64,000 nucleotides of DNA from Sandaracinobacteroides sp039808025 (GCA_039808025.1 JBDHSK010000005.1:1-64000); one strand, 5' to 3'. Counted from the first letter of the stretch, positions 8,554-18,531 are shown. Notes: generated by a model from the sequence alone, not told the origin. Numbers and translations: made by a program.

Positions 8554-8888
8554 CAGCGGTGCGGCTCGTGCGTGTCGGGCGACGGGGGTGCAGGCGGTGC
8601 GGCCTCTCCGGGGAAGGGAATGGCAGTGGCCCGGCGCGACCCTTCGGGCGGCAGGTTGAACGGGTCGGCGGCGCGCTCTTCCAGGCGCACCGTCAGATCA
8701 TCGACGCGCTCCGGCCGCGCTTCGGCACCGACGGTCAGCCCGCGCGTGATCGCCGCCTTTTCGGCAGCACGCGCTTCCTTGCGCGTCTCTCCCTTCAGGC
8801 CGGGGTCAAGCCGGGTGAGCGGCGCGCGATAGCCACAGCCGGCCAGCAGCGCCAGCACCAGCGCCAGAGCGATGATGCGGCCCGGCAT
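8553..8888 (-). CDS. Small LptM-like lipoprotein
   Basis: 111 residues. The signal peptide MPGRIIALALVLALLAGCGY ends in a lipobox (LAGC, Cys18), so the mature protein would be lipid-anchored. The position between argH and lysA, and the GCGYRAPL-type sequence after the cysteine, fit LptM (YifL), which in E. coli helps the LptD lipopolysaccharide translocon fold. The remainder is charged and proline-rich and much longer than E. coli LptM. It overlaps argH upstream and lysA downstream by one base each. The LptM assignment relies on context and the N-terminus only. Confidence 0.7.
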   Translation of the reverse strand: MPGRIIALALVLALLAGCGYRAPLTRLDPGLKGETRKEARAAEKAAITRGLTVGAEARPERVDDLTVRLEERAADPFNLPPEGSRRATAIPFPGEAAPPAPPSPDTHEPHR

Positions 8889-10303
8889 CAGGCGTCTGCC
8901 CAGCCGGGGATTGCGGCAAGTGCGGCGCTGGCGGCAGCGCGTACCCGCGCGGGCGCGGTGCCGCCATAGCTGGTGCGGCTGTTGACGCTCGCCTCTACCG
9001 ACAGCACATCGAATACCCGCGCGTCGATCCGCGGGTCGATGGTCTGCAGTTGCTGCAGGCTCAGCCGGTCAAGCTGAACGCCTTGCGCCTCGGCGGCTTT
9101 CACGGCCTGTCCGGTGATGTGGTGGGCCTCGCGGAACGGCACGTTCGCCTCGCGCACCAGCCAGTCGGCAAGGTCGGTGGCGGTGGAAAAGCCCGAGGCG
9201 GCCGCGGCGCGCATCCGTTCTGGCACGAAGCCGACGGTTTCCATCATTCCTGCCATCGCCGCCAGGGCCAGTTCCAGCAGGTCGTGGGCCTCGAACACCG
9301 GCTCCTTGTCGTCCTGCATGTCTTTGGAATAGGCGAGCGGCAGGCCCTTCATCGTCACCATCAGGCTGGTCATCTGCCCCAGAATGCGCCCGGAATGGCC
9401 GCGCACCAGCTCGGCGGCATCGGGGTTGCGTTTCTGCGGCATGATCGACGACCCCGTCGACCACTGGTCGGGAAGCGTGATCCAGCCGAACGGCTGCGAC
9501 GCCCACAGAATCAGTTCTTCGGCAAGGCGCGACAGGTGCAGCGCACACTGCGTTGCCGAGCTGAGATATTCGATCGCGAAATCGCGGTCGGACACGCTGT
9601 CGAGCGAGTTGGCAGTCGGCCGGTCGAACCCCAGCGCCCGGGCGGTCATGTCGCGGTCGATGGCAAAGCCGGTGCCAGCCAGTGCCGCTGCCCCCAACGG
9701 CAGTTCGTTCATCCGCCGGCGGGCATCGGCAAAGCGGCCATGGTCGCGCTTCAGCATCTCGACATAGGCAAGCAGGTGATGGCCAAGGGTGACGGGCTGC
9801 GCCACCTGCAAGTGGGTAAAGCCGGGCATCACCGTCTCCGCCTGTTCGCTGGCACGGTTGGCCAGCACGGCGGCCAGGGTGCGGATGGCCGCCAGATGGC
9901 CGTCGATGGCGTCGCGCACCCACAGGCGGAAATCGGTTGCCACCTGGTCGTTGCGGCTGCGGGCGGTATGCAGGCGTCCGGCATCGGGGCCGATCAACGC
10001 GCGCAGCCGGGTTTCCACCGTCATGTGGATATCTTCAAGCGCCATGTCGACCGGAACATCATGGGCTTCATATTCCGCCTGCACGGCCGTCAGCCCATCG
10101 GCTATGCGCCGGGCGGCCTCCGGTTCGATGATGGCCTGCTGCCCCAGCATCGCCACATGCGCGAGGCTGGCGCGGATGTCGTGGCGCCACAGGCGCTTGT
10201 CGAACGGGATCGAGGCATTTATCTCGGCCATGACGGCAGCCGGGCCACCTTCGAACCGGCCGCCCCACATGCTGTTGGCGCCACCGCTGGCATCGGTTGC
10301 CAT
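8888..10303 (-). CDS. argH: Argininosuccinate lyase
   Basis: 471 residues, full length for the fumarase/aspartase-fold enzyme that releases fumarate and arginine. The family signature GSSIMPQKRNPDAAE carries the catalytic serine loop, and SRNDQVATDFRLW and the MPGFTHLQVAQP motif are intact. The start ATG at 10303 (ATDASGGANSMWGG) is chosen because the WGGRF motif near the N-terminus then falls at its usual place; the frame remains open upstream but across the divergent thioredoxin gene. It heads the long minus-strand run and lies 37 bases from the divergent thioredoxin gene. Confidence 0.97.
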   Translation of the reverse strand: MATDASGGANSMWGGRFEGGPAAVMAEINASIPFDKRLWRHDIRASLAHVAMLGQQAIIEPEAARRIADGLTAVQAEYEAHDVPVDMALEDIHMTVETRLRALIGPDAGRLHTARSRNDQVATDFRLWVRDAIDGHLAAIRTLAAVLANRASEQAETVMPGFTHLQVAQPVTLGHHLLAYVEMLKRDHGRFADARRRMNELPLGAAALAGTGFAIDRDMTARALGFDRPTANSLDSVSDRDFAIEYLSSATQCALHLSRLAEELILWASQPFGWITLPDQWSTGSSIMPQKRNPDAAELVRGHSGRILGQMTSLMVTMKGLPLAYSKDMQDDKEPVFEAHDLLELALAAMAGMMETVGFVPERMRAAAASGFSTATDLADWLVREANVPFREAHHITGQAVKAAEAQGVQLDRLSLQQLQTIDPRIDARVFDVLSVEASVNSRTSYGGTAPARVRAAASAALAAIPGWADA

Positions 10304-10340
10304 CGGTGCCTGTTGTGCCTGCCTTTCACCGGAGACCGTC

Positions 10341-10919
10341 ATGCCGCGTTCAAGCCTTTTCCTTCTGGCCCTGCTGGTAGGGTGTGGGGCCGTCAGCACC
10401 CCTAAGGCCGACGCTCCGCCGTCGCAAGAAAAAGCACAGGTGTCAGCCGTTCGCGGGGTGGTCGGCGCCTTCGATACCAGCCATGCCGGCACCCCGGCCC
10501 CGGCGCTGGAGCTGGAAACCGGGCCGGATGGCGCCACCCAGACTCTGGCCGACGTGCTGGCTTCCCGCCCCGGCAAGCCGGTGCTGGTGAACCTGTGGGC
10601 CACCTGGTGCGCGCCGTGCATCAAGGAGCTGCACAGCCTCGACGCGCTGGCCGGGTCGACCGGCATGGCCATCGTTCCGATCAGCCAGGACATGGAAGGC
10701 TGGCGCGCCGTCACGCCATCGTGGCAGAAGCTGGGGCTCAAACACCTGTCCACCCGGCTCGAATCGAAGATGCGGTTCGGGCTGGCGCTGAAGGCCGAGG
10801 GCTTGCCGGTATCAGTGCTCTATGGGGCCGATGGCCGCGAAATCTGGCGCTATGCCGGCGACCGTGACTGGAACGATACCGAATCACGGACAAAGCTGGG
10901 GCTTGGACCGGCCGGCTGA
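10341..10919 (+). CDS. TlpA-type thioredoxin-like lipoprotein
   Basis: 192 residues. A lipobox is visible (LLVGCGAVS, Cys15), so the protein is expected to be membrane-anchored facing the periplasm. The thioredoxin fold follows, with the active site WATWCAPC around residues 92-99. TlpA/ResA proteins reduce disulfides in the periplasm, for example during cytochrome c and oxidase maturation. The start ATG at 10341 has GGAGA about six bases upstream. It is divergent from argH, a common arrangement in alphaproteobacteria. Its particular partner is not shown by the sequence. Confidence 0.9.
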   Translation: MPRSSLFLLALLVGCGAVSTPKADAPPSQEKAQVSAVRGVVGAFDTSHAGTPAPALELETGPDGATQTLADVLASRPGKPVLVNLWATWCAPCIKELHSLDALAGSTGMAIVPISQDMEGWRAVTPSWQKLGLKHLSTRLESKMRFGLALKAEGLPVSVLYGADGREIWRYAGDRDWNDTESRTKLGLGPAG

Positions 10920-11019
10920 CTTTGCAGCCACCGCGCAAGCGGCTAAGACAGGACGAACATGGCCGTGGCCGATCAGCGCCCCCGGCCCACAGACAACAGA
11001 CTTCAAGAGACCTGACGAC

Positions 11020-13029
11020 ATGAACGACGTTTCGCACCCAGCCCCCGAGGTGGAGATCAGCTTGCCCGACGGATCGGTGCGCACCGTGGCGGCCGGAACC
11101 ACTCCTGCCGCCATTGCCGCCAGTATCGGCGCCGGGCTGGCGAAAGCAGCGCTTGCTGCGCGCCTGAACGGCGAACTGGTCGATCTGTCGCGGCCGATCA
11201 CCCGGGATTCCCGGCTGGCGATCGTCACCAGCCGCGACGAAGCCGACGCGCTGGAGCTCGCCCGCCACGATTATGCCCATGTGCTGGCAGAGGCCGTGCA
11301 ACATCTGTTCCCCGGAACCCAGATTACCTTCGGCCCCGCGACCGACGACGGCTTCTATTATGATTTCGCACCCAAAGACCGCCCCTTCACCGAAGAGGAT
11401 CTGCCGGCGATCGAGGCCGAGATGCGACGCATCATCGCCGCCGACAAGCCGCTGAGGCGCGAAGTGTGGAGCCGCGAGGCGCTGATCGCGCGCTGGCGCC
11501 AGCAGGGCGAAACCTTCAAGGCGCAATGGGCAGGCGAACTGCCCGACGGTGAGGAGCTGACGGTCTACTGGTCGGGCGATGACTGGTTCGACATGTGCCG
11601 GGGCCCCCACCTGGCCTCGACCGGGCGGCTTGATCCGGCGGCCTTCAAGCTGACGCGGGTGTCGGGCGCCTACTGGCGTGGCGACCAGAAGAACGCGATG
11701 CTGTCGCGAATCTATGGCACCGGCTGGCTCAACAAGAAGCAACTCGACCAGCATCTGCTCCGCCTTGAGGAAGCCGCCAAGCGCGACCATCGCAAGCTGG
11801 GCGCCGAGATGGACCTGTTCCACCTGCAGGCGGAAGCCCATGGCTCGGTGTTCTGGCACCCCAAGGGCTATATCGTCTGGCGCGAACTTGAAGCCTATAT
11901 GCGCCGCGCCATCGACGGCGCCGGCTACAAGGAGGTGAAAACCCCGCAGGTGATGGACGCCCGCCAGTGGGAGCAATCGGGCCACTGGGGCAAATACCGC
12001 GAGAACATGTTCGTCATCCCCGACGAGATTCCCAATGTCGAGGACGAGGGGCCGCTGGTATCGGGTGCGGCTGACTGGATGGCCCTGAAGCCGATGAACT
12101 GCCCGGCGCATGTGCTGATCTTCCGCCAGGGCATCAAATCCTACCGCGACCTGCCGCTGCGCATCTATGAAAATGGCTGCTGCCACCGCAACGAACCGCA
12201 TGGCGCGCTGCATGGCCTGATGCGGGTGCGCCAGTTCACCCAGGACGACGCCCACATCTTCTGCCGGCCCGACCAGATCGTCGACGAAGTGCAGGCCTTC
12301 TGCCGGCTGGCCGACCGCATCTATCGCGATTTCGGATTCACCTATGCGATCAAGCTGGCCCTGCGTCCCGACAAACGCTTCGGGTCTGACGAGGTCTGGG
12401 ATGTCGCCGAGGCGGAATTGCGCGACGCCGTGGTGGCGGCCGGCCTTGCCACCGCCGACTATGGGTGGGAGGAACTGCCCGGCGAAGGGGCCTTCTATGC
12501 CCCCAAGCTGGAATGGCACCTGACCGACGCCATCGGCCGCACCTGGCAGGTGGGCACCATCCAGTCCGACCGGGTGCTGCCCGAGCGCCTCGACGCCAGC
12601 TATGTCGGCGAGGATGGCGGCCGCCATCGGCCGATCATGCTCCACCGCGCCATCTTCGGTTCCTATGAGCGCTTCATCGGCATTCTGATCGAGCATTATG
12701 CCGGCCGCCTGCCGCTGTGGCTGGCTCCGGTGCAGGCGGTGGTTGCCACCATCGTGTCCGATGCCGACCCCTATGCACGGACGGTGGCCGATCAGGTGCG
12801 CGCTGCCGGCCTGCGCGTGGAAACCGATCTGCGCAACGAAAAGATCAACTACAAGGTGCGCGACCATTCACTTGCCAAGGTGCCGCACCTGCTGGTGGTG
12901 GGTAAACGCGAGGCCGAGGAGGGCAAGGTGGCGATGCGAACCCTTGGCCAGCAACAGCAGCAGGTGCTGACGATCGCCGAGGCGATCAGCCTGCTAAAGC
13001 GTGACGCGACCCCACCCGATCTGCGGTAA
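11020..13029 (+). CDS. thrS: Threonyl-tRNA synthetase
   Basis: 669 residues, full length. An N-terminal TGS domain (VEISLPDGSVRTVAAGTTP) is followed by the editing domain with HDYAHVLAEAV and the DDGFYYDF segment. The class II core has motif 2 around YENGCCHRNEP and motif 3 at LHRAIFGSYERFIG, and the zinc ligands are in the MNCPAH and QFTQDDAHIF segments. The C-terminal anticodon domain is complete. The start at 11020 is chosen by family alignment, since the frame stays open upstream into the thioredoxin gene. The 100-base space to that gene shows no clear leader structure. Confidence 0.97.
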   Translation: MNDVSHPAPEVEISLPDGSVRTVAAGTTPAAIAASIGAGLAKAALAARLNGELVDLSRPITRDSRLAIVTSRDEADALELARHDYAHVLAEAVQHLFPGTQITFGPATDDGFYYDFAPKDRPFTEEDLPAIEAEMRRIIAADKPLRREVWSREALIARWRQQGETFKAQWAGELPDGEELTVYWSGDDWFDMCRGPHLASTGRLDPAAFKLTRVSGAYWRGDQKNAMLSRIYGTGWLNKKQLDQHLLRLEEAAKRDHRKLGAEMDLFHLQAEAHGSVFWHPKGYIVWRELEAYMRRAIDGAGYKEVKTPQVMDARQWEQSGHWGKYRENMFVIPDEIPNVEDEGPLVSGAADWMALKPMNCPAHVLIFRQGIKSYRDLPLRIYENGCCHRNEPHGALHGLMRVRQFTQDDAHIFCRPDQIVDEVQAFCRLADRIYRDFGFTYAIKLALRPDKRFGSDEVWDVAEAELRDAVVAAGLATADYGWEELPGEGAFYAPKLEWHLTDAIGRTWQVGTIQSDRVLPERLDASYVGEDGGRHRPIMLHRAIFGSYERFIGILIEHYAGRLPLWLAPVQAVVATIVSDADPYARTVADQVRAAGLRVETDLRNEKINYKVRDHSLAKVPHLLVVGKREAEEGKVAMRTLGQQQQQVLTIAEAISLLKRDATPPDLR

Positions 13030-13041
13030 GACTTTCGCCGG

Positions 13042-13509
13042 TCAGGCTTTTTCCAGAGTGCACTGCAAGGGGTGCTGGTGCTGGCGGGCGAAATCCATCA
13101 CCTGCGACACCTTGGTTTCGGCCACTTCATAGGTGAACACCCCGCACACCCCGACCCCGCGCTGATGCACGTGCAGCATCACTCTGGTCGCGTCCTCGAG
13201 GCCCATGCGGAAGAAGCGTTGCAGCACATGCACGACGAACTCCATCGGCGTGTAGTCGTCGTTCAGCAGCAGCACCTTGTAAAGCGAGGGCTTGCGGGTT
13301 CTGGTGACGGTGCGGGTGGCGAGGTTGGTGGCGACGTCGCCCGTCCGGCCGTCGTCGGGCGGGGTGCCCTGCGGCCCGCCATATGGGCGGGGAAACGATC
13401 TGTCGGGGGAACAGTCGGGGGATCTGCCAGGGCGGACGACTGCCAACGGCAGCCGTGGCCGCAGATGTTTTGCAGCAGGCCGATGCTGATTCCCGTTCAC
13501 CCGCTTCAT
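13042..13509 (-). CDS. clpS: ATP-dependent Clp protease adaptor ClpS
   Basis: About 155 residues. The core from PSLYKVLLLNDDYTPMEFVV to the end is ClpS, which binds the ClpA N-domain and hands over N-degron substrates. The N-degron pocket residues (NDDYTPMEF, then VMLHVHQRG) are intact. The N-terminus is longer than the common 100-120 residues. The ATG at 13509 has GAGGGG directly against it, which is tighter than normal; a TTG at 13572 would add 21 residues, and a shorter form from an alternative codon is possible. It converges on thrS with only 12 bases between the stops. Confidence 0.88.
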   Translation of the reverse strand: MKRVNGNQHRPAAKHLRPRLPLAVVRPGRSPDCSPDRSFPRPYGGPQGTPPDDGRTGDVATNLATRTVTRTRKPSLYKVLLLNDDYTPMEFVVHVLQRFFRMGLEDATRVMLHVHQRGVGVCGVFTYEVAETKVSQVMDFARQHQHPLQCTLEKA

Positions 13510-13743
13510 CCCCTCTGAATATCGAAACTGAAGCCTGCGGTCAAAAGCCAACTGACGGCATGGCGTTGGCAAATTTCACCAGACGTCGCACAAACATCGT
13601 CTGTGGCTCATCTAGCGCTTGCGTGGCTGCGCAATCTGTCGCAAATGCAATAAAAAACAAGCCTGAGCGGAAGAATGGCGGAGGATTCGCTGGGTTTTCC
13701 GAATAGGCGTTGCCTGTTCATCGTGGATTAACGAAAGACTGCC

Positions 13744-14859
13744 TTGTTGCACCGTAGTTTTCCGATATTTGTGGGCGTGGTTGCCCTGGTGGTGCTGTCC
13801 GGATGTTCATCCGGAGACGGCAAGGGCGGCCGCGACAATGCTCCGCCGCCCAGTGTCGTCGTCGACGTGGTGCGGCAGACCCCGATCGTCGACCGCATCG
13901 AGGCTGTGGGCACCGCTTATGCCAACGAGCAGGCCGACCTGAACTCGACCGTGACCGAGCGAATCGCCCGCATCAATTTCCGCGATGGTCAGTTCGTTCC
14001 CAAGGGTGCGGTGATTGCCGAACTGGTGCGTTCACAGCAGGGGGCGACCCTGCATGAAAGCCAGGCGCGTCTGCGCGAGGCGGAACAGCAGCTGGCGCGG
14101 CTGAAACAGTTGCAGCAGCAGGGGTTCGCCACCCGGGCGCGGGTGGATGAACAGCAGGCGGCCGTCGATGTGGCGCGGGCACAGGGGGCGCAGGCCGGTT
14201 CGCAGATTGCCGACCGGGTGATACGCGCGCCATTTTCCGGCTACCTGACCCTGCGCCGGGTGTCGCCGGGGGCGGTCGTCAACTCCGGCACTACCGTTGT
14301 CACCATCGTCGATCATTCCAAAATCAAGCTCGACTTCACCGTTCCCGAAACCTTCCTGTCGGCACTGAAGCCGGGGCTGCCGATCGAGGCGCATACGGCG
14401 GCATGGCCGGGTGAGACGTTCCACGGCCGCATCGAGACCGTTGACCCGGTGCTCGACCCGGTGTCGCGCGCTGCCACGGCGCGGGCCATCCTTCCCAACC
14501 GCGATCTGCGCCTGCGCCCGGGCATGCTGATGACGGTGAGCATCAGCGCCAACCCCCGCGAGGGGCTGACGGTGCCCGAACTCGCGATCATCGGCGAGGG
14601 AGACTCCAGCTTCGTCTGGAAGGTGGACGGCGCCAACAAGGCTGAGCGTGTCACCGTCAAGACCGGCACCCGCCGCGACGGCCGGGTGGAGATTCTGGCC
14701 GGGCTTGCCGCCGGGGATCGCATCGTCTCGGAAGGCACGGTAAAGATTCGTGGTCCCGGCCCGATCCGGCCGGTAGCCGCTGCCGGCGCACCAGCTGTCA
14801 GTGCCGCTGACGGGTCGCCAGCCGTGACAGCCTCAGACGGCAAGGTGCAGGCGGCATGA
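13744..14859 (+). CDS. RND efflux periplasmic adaptor (membrane fusion protein)
   Basis: 371 residues from a TTG start; a second TTG follows directly, and a GTG nine codons downstream is an alternative. A lipobox is present (VVLSGCSS), so the protein is probably anchored to the inner membrane. The order is barrel-sandwich domain, a short alpha-hairpin (the LREAEQQLARLKQLQQQGF region), the second half of the lipoyl motif (RVIRAPFSGYLTLRRVSPG) and a beta-barrel. It links the inner-membrane pump to an outer-membrane channel, which is not encoded nearby. The stop overlaps the pump gene by four bases. The last 35 residues are alanine-rich and probably disordered. Confidence 0.9.
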   Translation: MLHRSFPIFVGVVALVVLSGCSSGDGKGGRDNAPPPSVVVDVVRQTPIVDRIEAVGTAYANEQADLNSTVTERIARINFRDGQFVPKGAVIAELVRSQQGATLHESQARLREAEQQLARLKQLQQQGFATRARVDEQQAAVDVARAQGAQAGSQIADRVIRAPFSGYLTLRRVSPGAVVNSGTTVVTIVDHSKIKLDFTVPETFLSALKPGLPIEAHTAAWPGETFHGRIETVDPVLDPVSRAATARAILPNRDLRLRPGMLMTVSISANPREGLTVPELAIIGEGDSSFVWKVDGANKAERVTVKTGTRRDGRVEILAGLAAGDRIVSEGTVKIRGPGPIRPVAAAGAPAVSAADGSPAVTASDGKVQAA

Positions 14860-17800
14860 TTCTTTCTGACACCTCGGTCAAGCGTCCGGTATTTGCCGCA
14901 GTGCTGTCGCTGCTGCTGCTGCTTGTGGGGGGTGTCGCCTTTACCCGGCTGGCAGTGCGCGACCTGCCGGCCATCGAGCCGCCGGTGGTGTCGATATCGG
15001 TATCGTATCGCGGCGCCAATGCCCAGGTGGTGGAAAACCGCATCACCCAGGTTCTTGAGGACCGGATCTCGGGGATCGAGGGCATCGATAATATCAGTTC
15101 ACGTTCGCGTGATGGTCGTTCCGACGTGGTGATCGAGTTTTCGCCGTCACGAGATATCGACGCTGCCGCCAATGATGTCCGCGACCGTGTCTCGGGGGCG
15201 CTCAACCAGCTCCCGCAAGAGGCCGATCCGCCGGCCATCCGCAAGGTTGATGTCGATGCCAGCCCGGTGCTGTGGATCAATGTCATCCATCCCGACTGGT
15301 CGACCATGCAGCTTACCCAATATGCCGAGCGGGTGCTGGAAGACCGCTTTGGCGCCATCGACGGTGTATCGCGGGTGATGATCGGCGGCGATGCCCGCCC
15401 GGCCATGCGGGTGTGGCTGTCGCGGCAGTCGCTGGTCGCCTATGGCATGACCACCACCGATGTCGAACAGGCGCTGCGTCGCCAGAATGTCGAGCTGCCA
15501 GCCGGCCGCATCGACGGGGTTGATGCCAACCTCACGGTGCGGGTTACCCGTCAGTTCAACACCGCCGAGGACTTCGAGCGGCTGGTAGTCGGCCGGGCGC
15601 CCGATGGCTATCTGGTGCGGCTGGGCGATATCGCCCGGGTGGTGGTCGAGCCCGAGGATCTCTACAACTCCTTCCGTTCCAACGGACAGCCGGCGATCGG
15701 CCTTGGTATCGTTCGCCAGTCGGGCGCCAACACCCTGCAGGTGGCCCGCGATGCCAAGCGGGAAATGGAGGCCGTGAAACAGATCCTGCCCGAAGGCATG
15801 ACGATGGCGGTGAGCTTCGACAGCTCGCTGTTCATCGAGCGCGCCATCCGCAGCGTCTGGGTCACCCTTGGCGAAGCGGCGCTGCTGGTGGTTGCCGTCA
15901 TCTTCATCTTCCTCGGGTCGATCCGCGCCACCCTCATCCCGGCGATCACCGTTCCCATCTGCCTCGTTGCCACCTTCGCAGTGCTCTATGCGCTGGGCTA
16001 TTCGCTCAACATGCTGACATTGCTGGCGTTCGTTCTGGCAATCGGAATTGTCGTCGACGACGCCATCGTCGTTCTCGAGAACATCCATTACCATATCGAG
16101 CGTGGCGAGCCGCCGCTGGCCGCCGCCTTCATCGGCGCCCGGCAGGTGGCCTTTGCCGTGGTCGCCACCACCATCGTTGTCTGCTCGGTGTTCGTGCCGC
16201 TCTATTTCATTTCCGGGTCAACCGGGATGCTGTTCCGCGAACTGGCCGGGGCCATGATCGGCGCCGTCGCCTTTTCGGGGTTTGTCGCCCTGTCACTCAC
16301 CCCCATGCTGTGCTCGAAGCTGCTCACGCAGTCGACCGGCCACGGCCGCCTGTCGCAATGGTTCGATACCTGGTTCTCGCGCGTGCAGGCAGGCTATGCC
16401 CGGGTGCTGCGCTCGATCATCGACCGGCCGCTGCTGGTGGCGGCTACCGCACTCGCCTTCGTGGGCGCGGCGTTGTTGATGGGCCGCACCCTGCAATCGG
16501 AACTGGCCCCCGGCGAAGATGTCGGCAACTTCCAGGCCAGTATCCAGGCCGCCGAGGGCACCAGCTTTGCCCGCATGTCGTCATACATGCGCGACCTTGA
16601 AAAGCAGTTGCTTCCGATGGTGGGCCCTGATCAGCCGGTGCAGCGCATGCTGACCCGTGTGCCCGGCCACTGGAACGTCACCGAGGATTTCAGCACTGGT
16701 GGAATCACGGCCATTCTGGTGCCGTGGGAACAGCGCGATGTGACGACCCGCGATGTCATGAACGAGTTCCAGAAGGTGATCGATTCCGACCCCAGGGTGC
16801 GCGGCAACACCTCGACCGGCAATACCCTGAGCCGGGGCGGCCGCCCGATCCAGCTGGTGATCAGCGGCAACACCTTCGAGGATCTGGCAAAGGCGCGCGA
16901 CAACATTTTTGCCGAGGCGGCCGGCAACAAGGACATCGTCGACCTCGACAGCGACTACAAGGAATCGAAGCCGCAGCTGATGGTCGATATCGATACCACC
17001 CGCGCTGGCGATCTGGGGGTGCCGATCGCCGATATCGGCACAACTCTGGAAACCATGATGGGCTCGCGGCGGGTGACCACCTATCTCGATGGCGGCGAGG
17101 AATATTATGTGGTGCTGCAGGCCGAGGAGGCCGATCGCGCCGCTCCCGACAACCTCTCCAACATCTATGTGCGGTCCACCGTCAGCGGCCAGCTGATCCC
17201 GCTTTCGAATCTGGTGACCCTGCGCGAGGTGGCGCAGGCCGGTGAGCTGGGGCGCTTCAACAAGCAGCGCTCGATCACCATCCAGGGCAGCCTCGCACCC
17301 GGCGTTCCGCTGGGCAAGGCACTGTCCTACCTCGAAGAGCTGGCTTTGAAGCAGCCGCAGGTGACCGCCATTGGCTACAAGGGTGAAAGCCGCCAGCTGC
17401 GACAGACCGGATCGTCGCTGTGGGTGGTACTGGGGCTGACGGTGGTGCTGGTGTTCCTGGTGCTGGCTGCCCAGTTCGAAAGCTTCGTGCACCCGGCGGT
17501 TATCATTCTGACGGTGCCGCTGGCGCTGGGTGGCGGACTGATTGGCCTGTTCCTGATGGGGGGCACCCTCAACATCTATTCGCAGGTCGGCATCGTGATG
17601 CTGGTGGGCCTGGCGGCCAAGAACGGCATTCTGATCGTCGAGTTCGCCAACCAGTTGCGCGACGAGGGCCGCGCCATCCGCGAAGCCATTCTCGAGGCCT
17701 CGGAGCGGCGGTTGCGGCCAGTGCTGATGACCTCGATCGCTACGGTCGCCGGGGCGACGCCGCTGATGCTGGCCCATGGCGCCGGGGCGGGGTCGCGCCG

Positions 17801-17972
17801 GGCCATCGGCGTGGTGGTGGTGTGGGGTGTCAGCCTTGCCACCTTGCTCACCCTGTTCGTCATCCCGACGCTCTATGCCCTGATGGCCCGTCGCACCCAG
17901 TCGCCAAAGGCCATCAGCCGCCGTCTCGACGAGGAGCTGGCGGGTATGCATCAGCCGCAGCCTGGCGAATAG
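14856..17972 (+). CDS. RND efflux pump, inner-membrane subunit
   Basis: 1038 residues, full length for the hydrophobe/amphiphile efflux family (AcrB/MexB/MdtBC type). The N-terminus (ILSDTSVKRPVFAAVLSLL) and the two large periplasmic loops after TM1 and TM7 are in place. The proton-relay aspartates are seen in TM4 (VLAIGIVVDDAIVVLENIHY). The last helices include LVGLAAKNGILIVEFANQ. The substrate cannot be read from sequence; drugs, dyes or native lipids are all possible. It overlaps the adaptor gene by four bases, so the two are co-translated. No regulator or outer-membrane channel gene lies beside them. Confidence 0.95.
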   Translation: MILSDTSVKRPVFAAVLSLLLLLVGGVAFTRLAVRDLPAIEPPVVSISVSYRGANAQVVENRITQVLEDRISGIEGIDNISSRSRDGRSDVVIEFSPSRDIDAAANDVRDRVSGALNQLPQEADPPAIRKVDVDASPVLWINVIHPDWSTMQLTQYAERVLEDRFGAIDGVSRVMIGGDARPAMRVWLSRQSLVAYGMTTTDVEQALRRQNVELPAGRIDGVDANLTVRVTRQFNTAEDFERLVVGRAPDGYLVRLGDIARVVVEPEDLYNSFRSNGQPAIGLGIVRQSGANTLQVARDAKREMEAVKQILPEGMTMAVSFDSSLFIERAIRSVWVTLGEAALLVVAVIFIFLGSIRATLIPAITVPICLVATFAVLYALGYSLNMLTLLAFVLAIGIVVDDAIVVLENIHYHIERGEPPLAAAFIGARQVAFAVVATTIVVCSVFVPLYFISGSTGMLFRELAGAMIGAVAFSGFVALSLTPMLCSKLLTQSTGHGRLSQWFDTWFSRVQAGYARVLRSIIDRPLLVAATALAFVGAALLMGRTLQSELAPGEDVGNFQASIQAAEGTSFARMSSYMRDLEKQLLPMVGPDQPVQRMLTRVPGHWNVTEDFSTGGITAILVPWEQRDVTTRDVMNEFQKVIDSDPRVRGNTSTGNTLSRGGRPIQLVISGNTFEDLAKARDNIFAEAAGNKDIVDLDSDYKESKPQLMVDIDTTRAGDLGVPIADIGTTLETMMGSRRVTTYLDGGEEYYVVLQAEEADRAAPDNLSNIYVRSTVSGQLIPLSNLVTLREVAQAGELGRFNKQRSITIQGSLAPGVPLGKALSYLEELALKQPQVTAIGYKGESRQLRQTGSSLWVVLGLTVVLVFLVLAAQFESFVHPAVIILTVPLALGGGLIGLFLMGGTLNIYSQVGIVMLVGLAAKNGILIVEFANQLRDEGRAIREAILEASERRLRPVLMTSIATVAGATPLMLAHGAGAGSRRAIGVVVVWGVSLATLLTLFVIPTLYALMARRTQSPKAISRRLDEELAGMHQPQPGE

Positions 17973-18097
17973 CCCCTTCGCAAATGCAGGCGCCATGCAT
18001 ATGGTGCAGGGTTCAGGGCGCAGGGTGCGCCGGGTGGCCCCACCAGCGCCGCAAGGGTTGAGGTGTCCGGCCACATCACGAAGCGGAGGATCAGCGG

Positions 18098-18370
18098 ATG
18101 CAGAACCAGAACCAGCTTTTTGAAGACTTCGCCCGCCTGATGTCGGGTATTGCCGGCACCATGGCTGGCGCCGGCCGGGAAGCCGAGCAGAAGATGAAGG
18201 AAAAAATGCGTGAAGTGGTCGGCGGCGATGACTGGGTGAGCCGGGATGAATTCGAGGCGTTGCGGGCGATGGTCACGGCTCTGAAAGACGAAGTCGATGC
18301 GCTGAAAGACGGCAAAGAAACCAAAGTCACCAGAGACCCGAAGCCCGGCAAGACGATTCCCATAGACTGA
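18098..18370 (+). CDS. ubiK: UbiK-family ubiquinone biosynthesis accessory factor (BMFP)
   Basis: 90 residues. The N-terminal half carries the family pattern (NQLFEDFARLMSGIAGTMAG) and the WVSRDEFEALRAMVTALKDE segment; the second half is a coiled coil (residues about 45-75). UbiK proteins (DUF526, formerly YqiC) form trimers and help the late hydroxylation steps of ubiquinone synthesis. The start ATG has AGCGGAGGA upstream. The gene is 125 bases after the efflux pair and probably separately expressed. Confidence 0.88.
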   Translation: MQNQNQLFEDFARLMSGIAGTMAGAGREAEQKMKEKMREVVGGDDWVSRDEFEALRAMVTALKDEVDALKDGKETKVTRDPKPGKTIPID

Positions 18371-18531
18371 GGACAACTTGCCCGAACGTGCCGCTGGCTG
18401 AGAGAAGAACTGCGAATTCATCCACAGCAAACTTGGCAGGCCATATTGTGACGATCGCTGATTGCCCATATGTTGGTGCCCAACGTCGGCTGTCCCCCAT
18501 ATCTGCCCCCATATCAGCCGATGACAGGACC

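Noticed and set aside
13573..13743. Stretch GCAATAAAAAACAAGCC near 13650 as a terminator
   Set aside because: The A tract would be a T tract only on the minus strand, upstream of clpS, with no stable hairpin before it.
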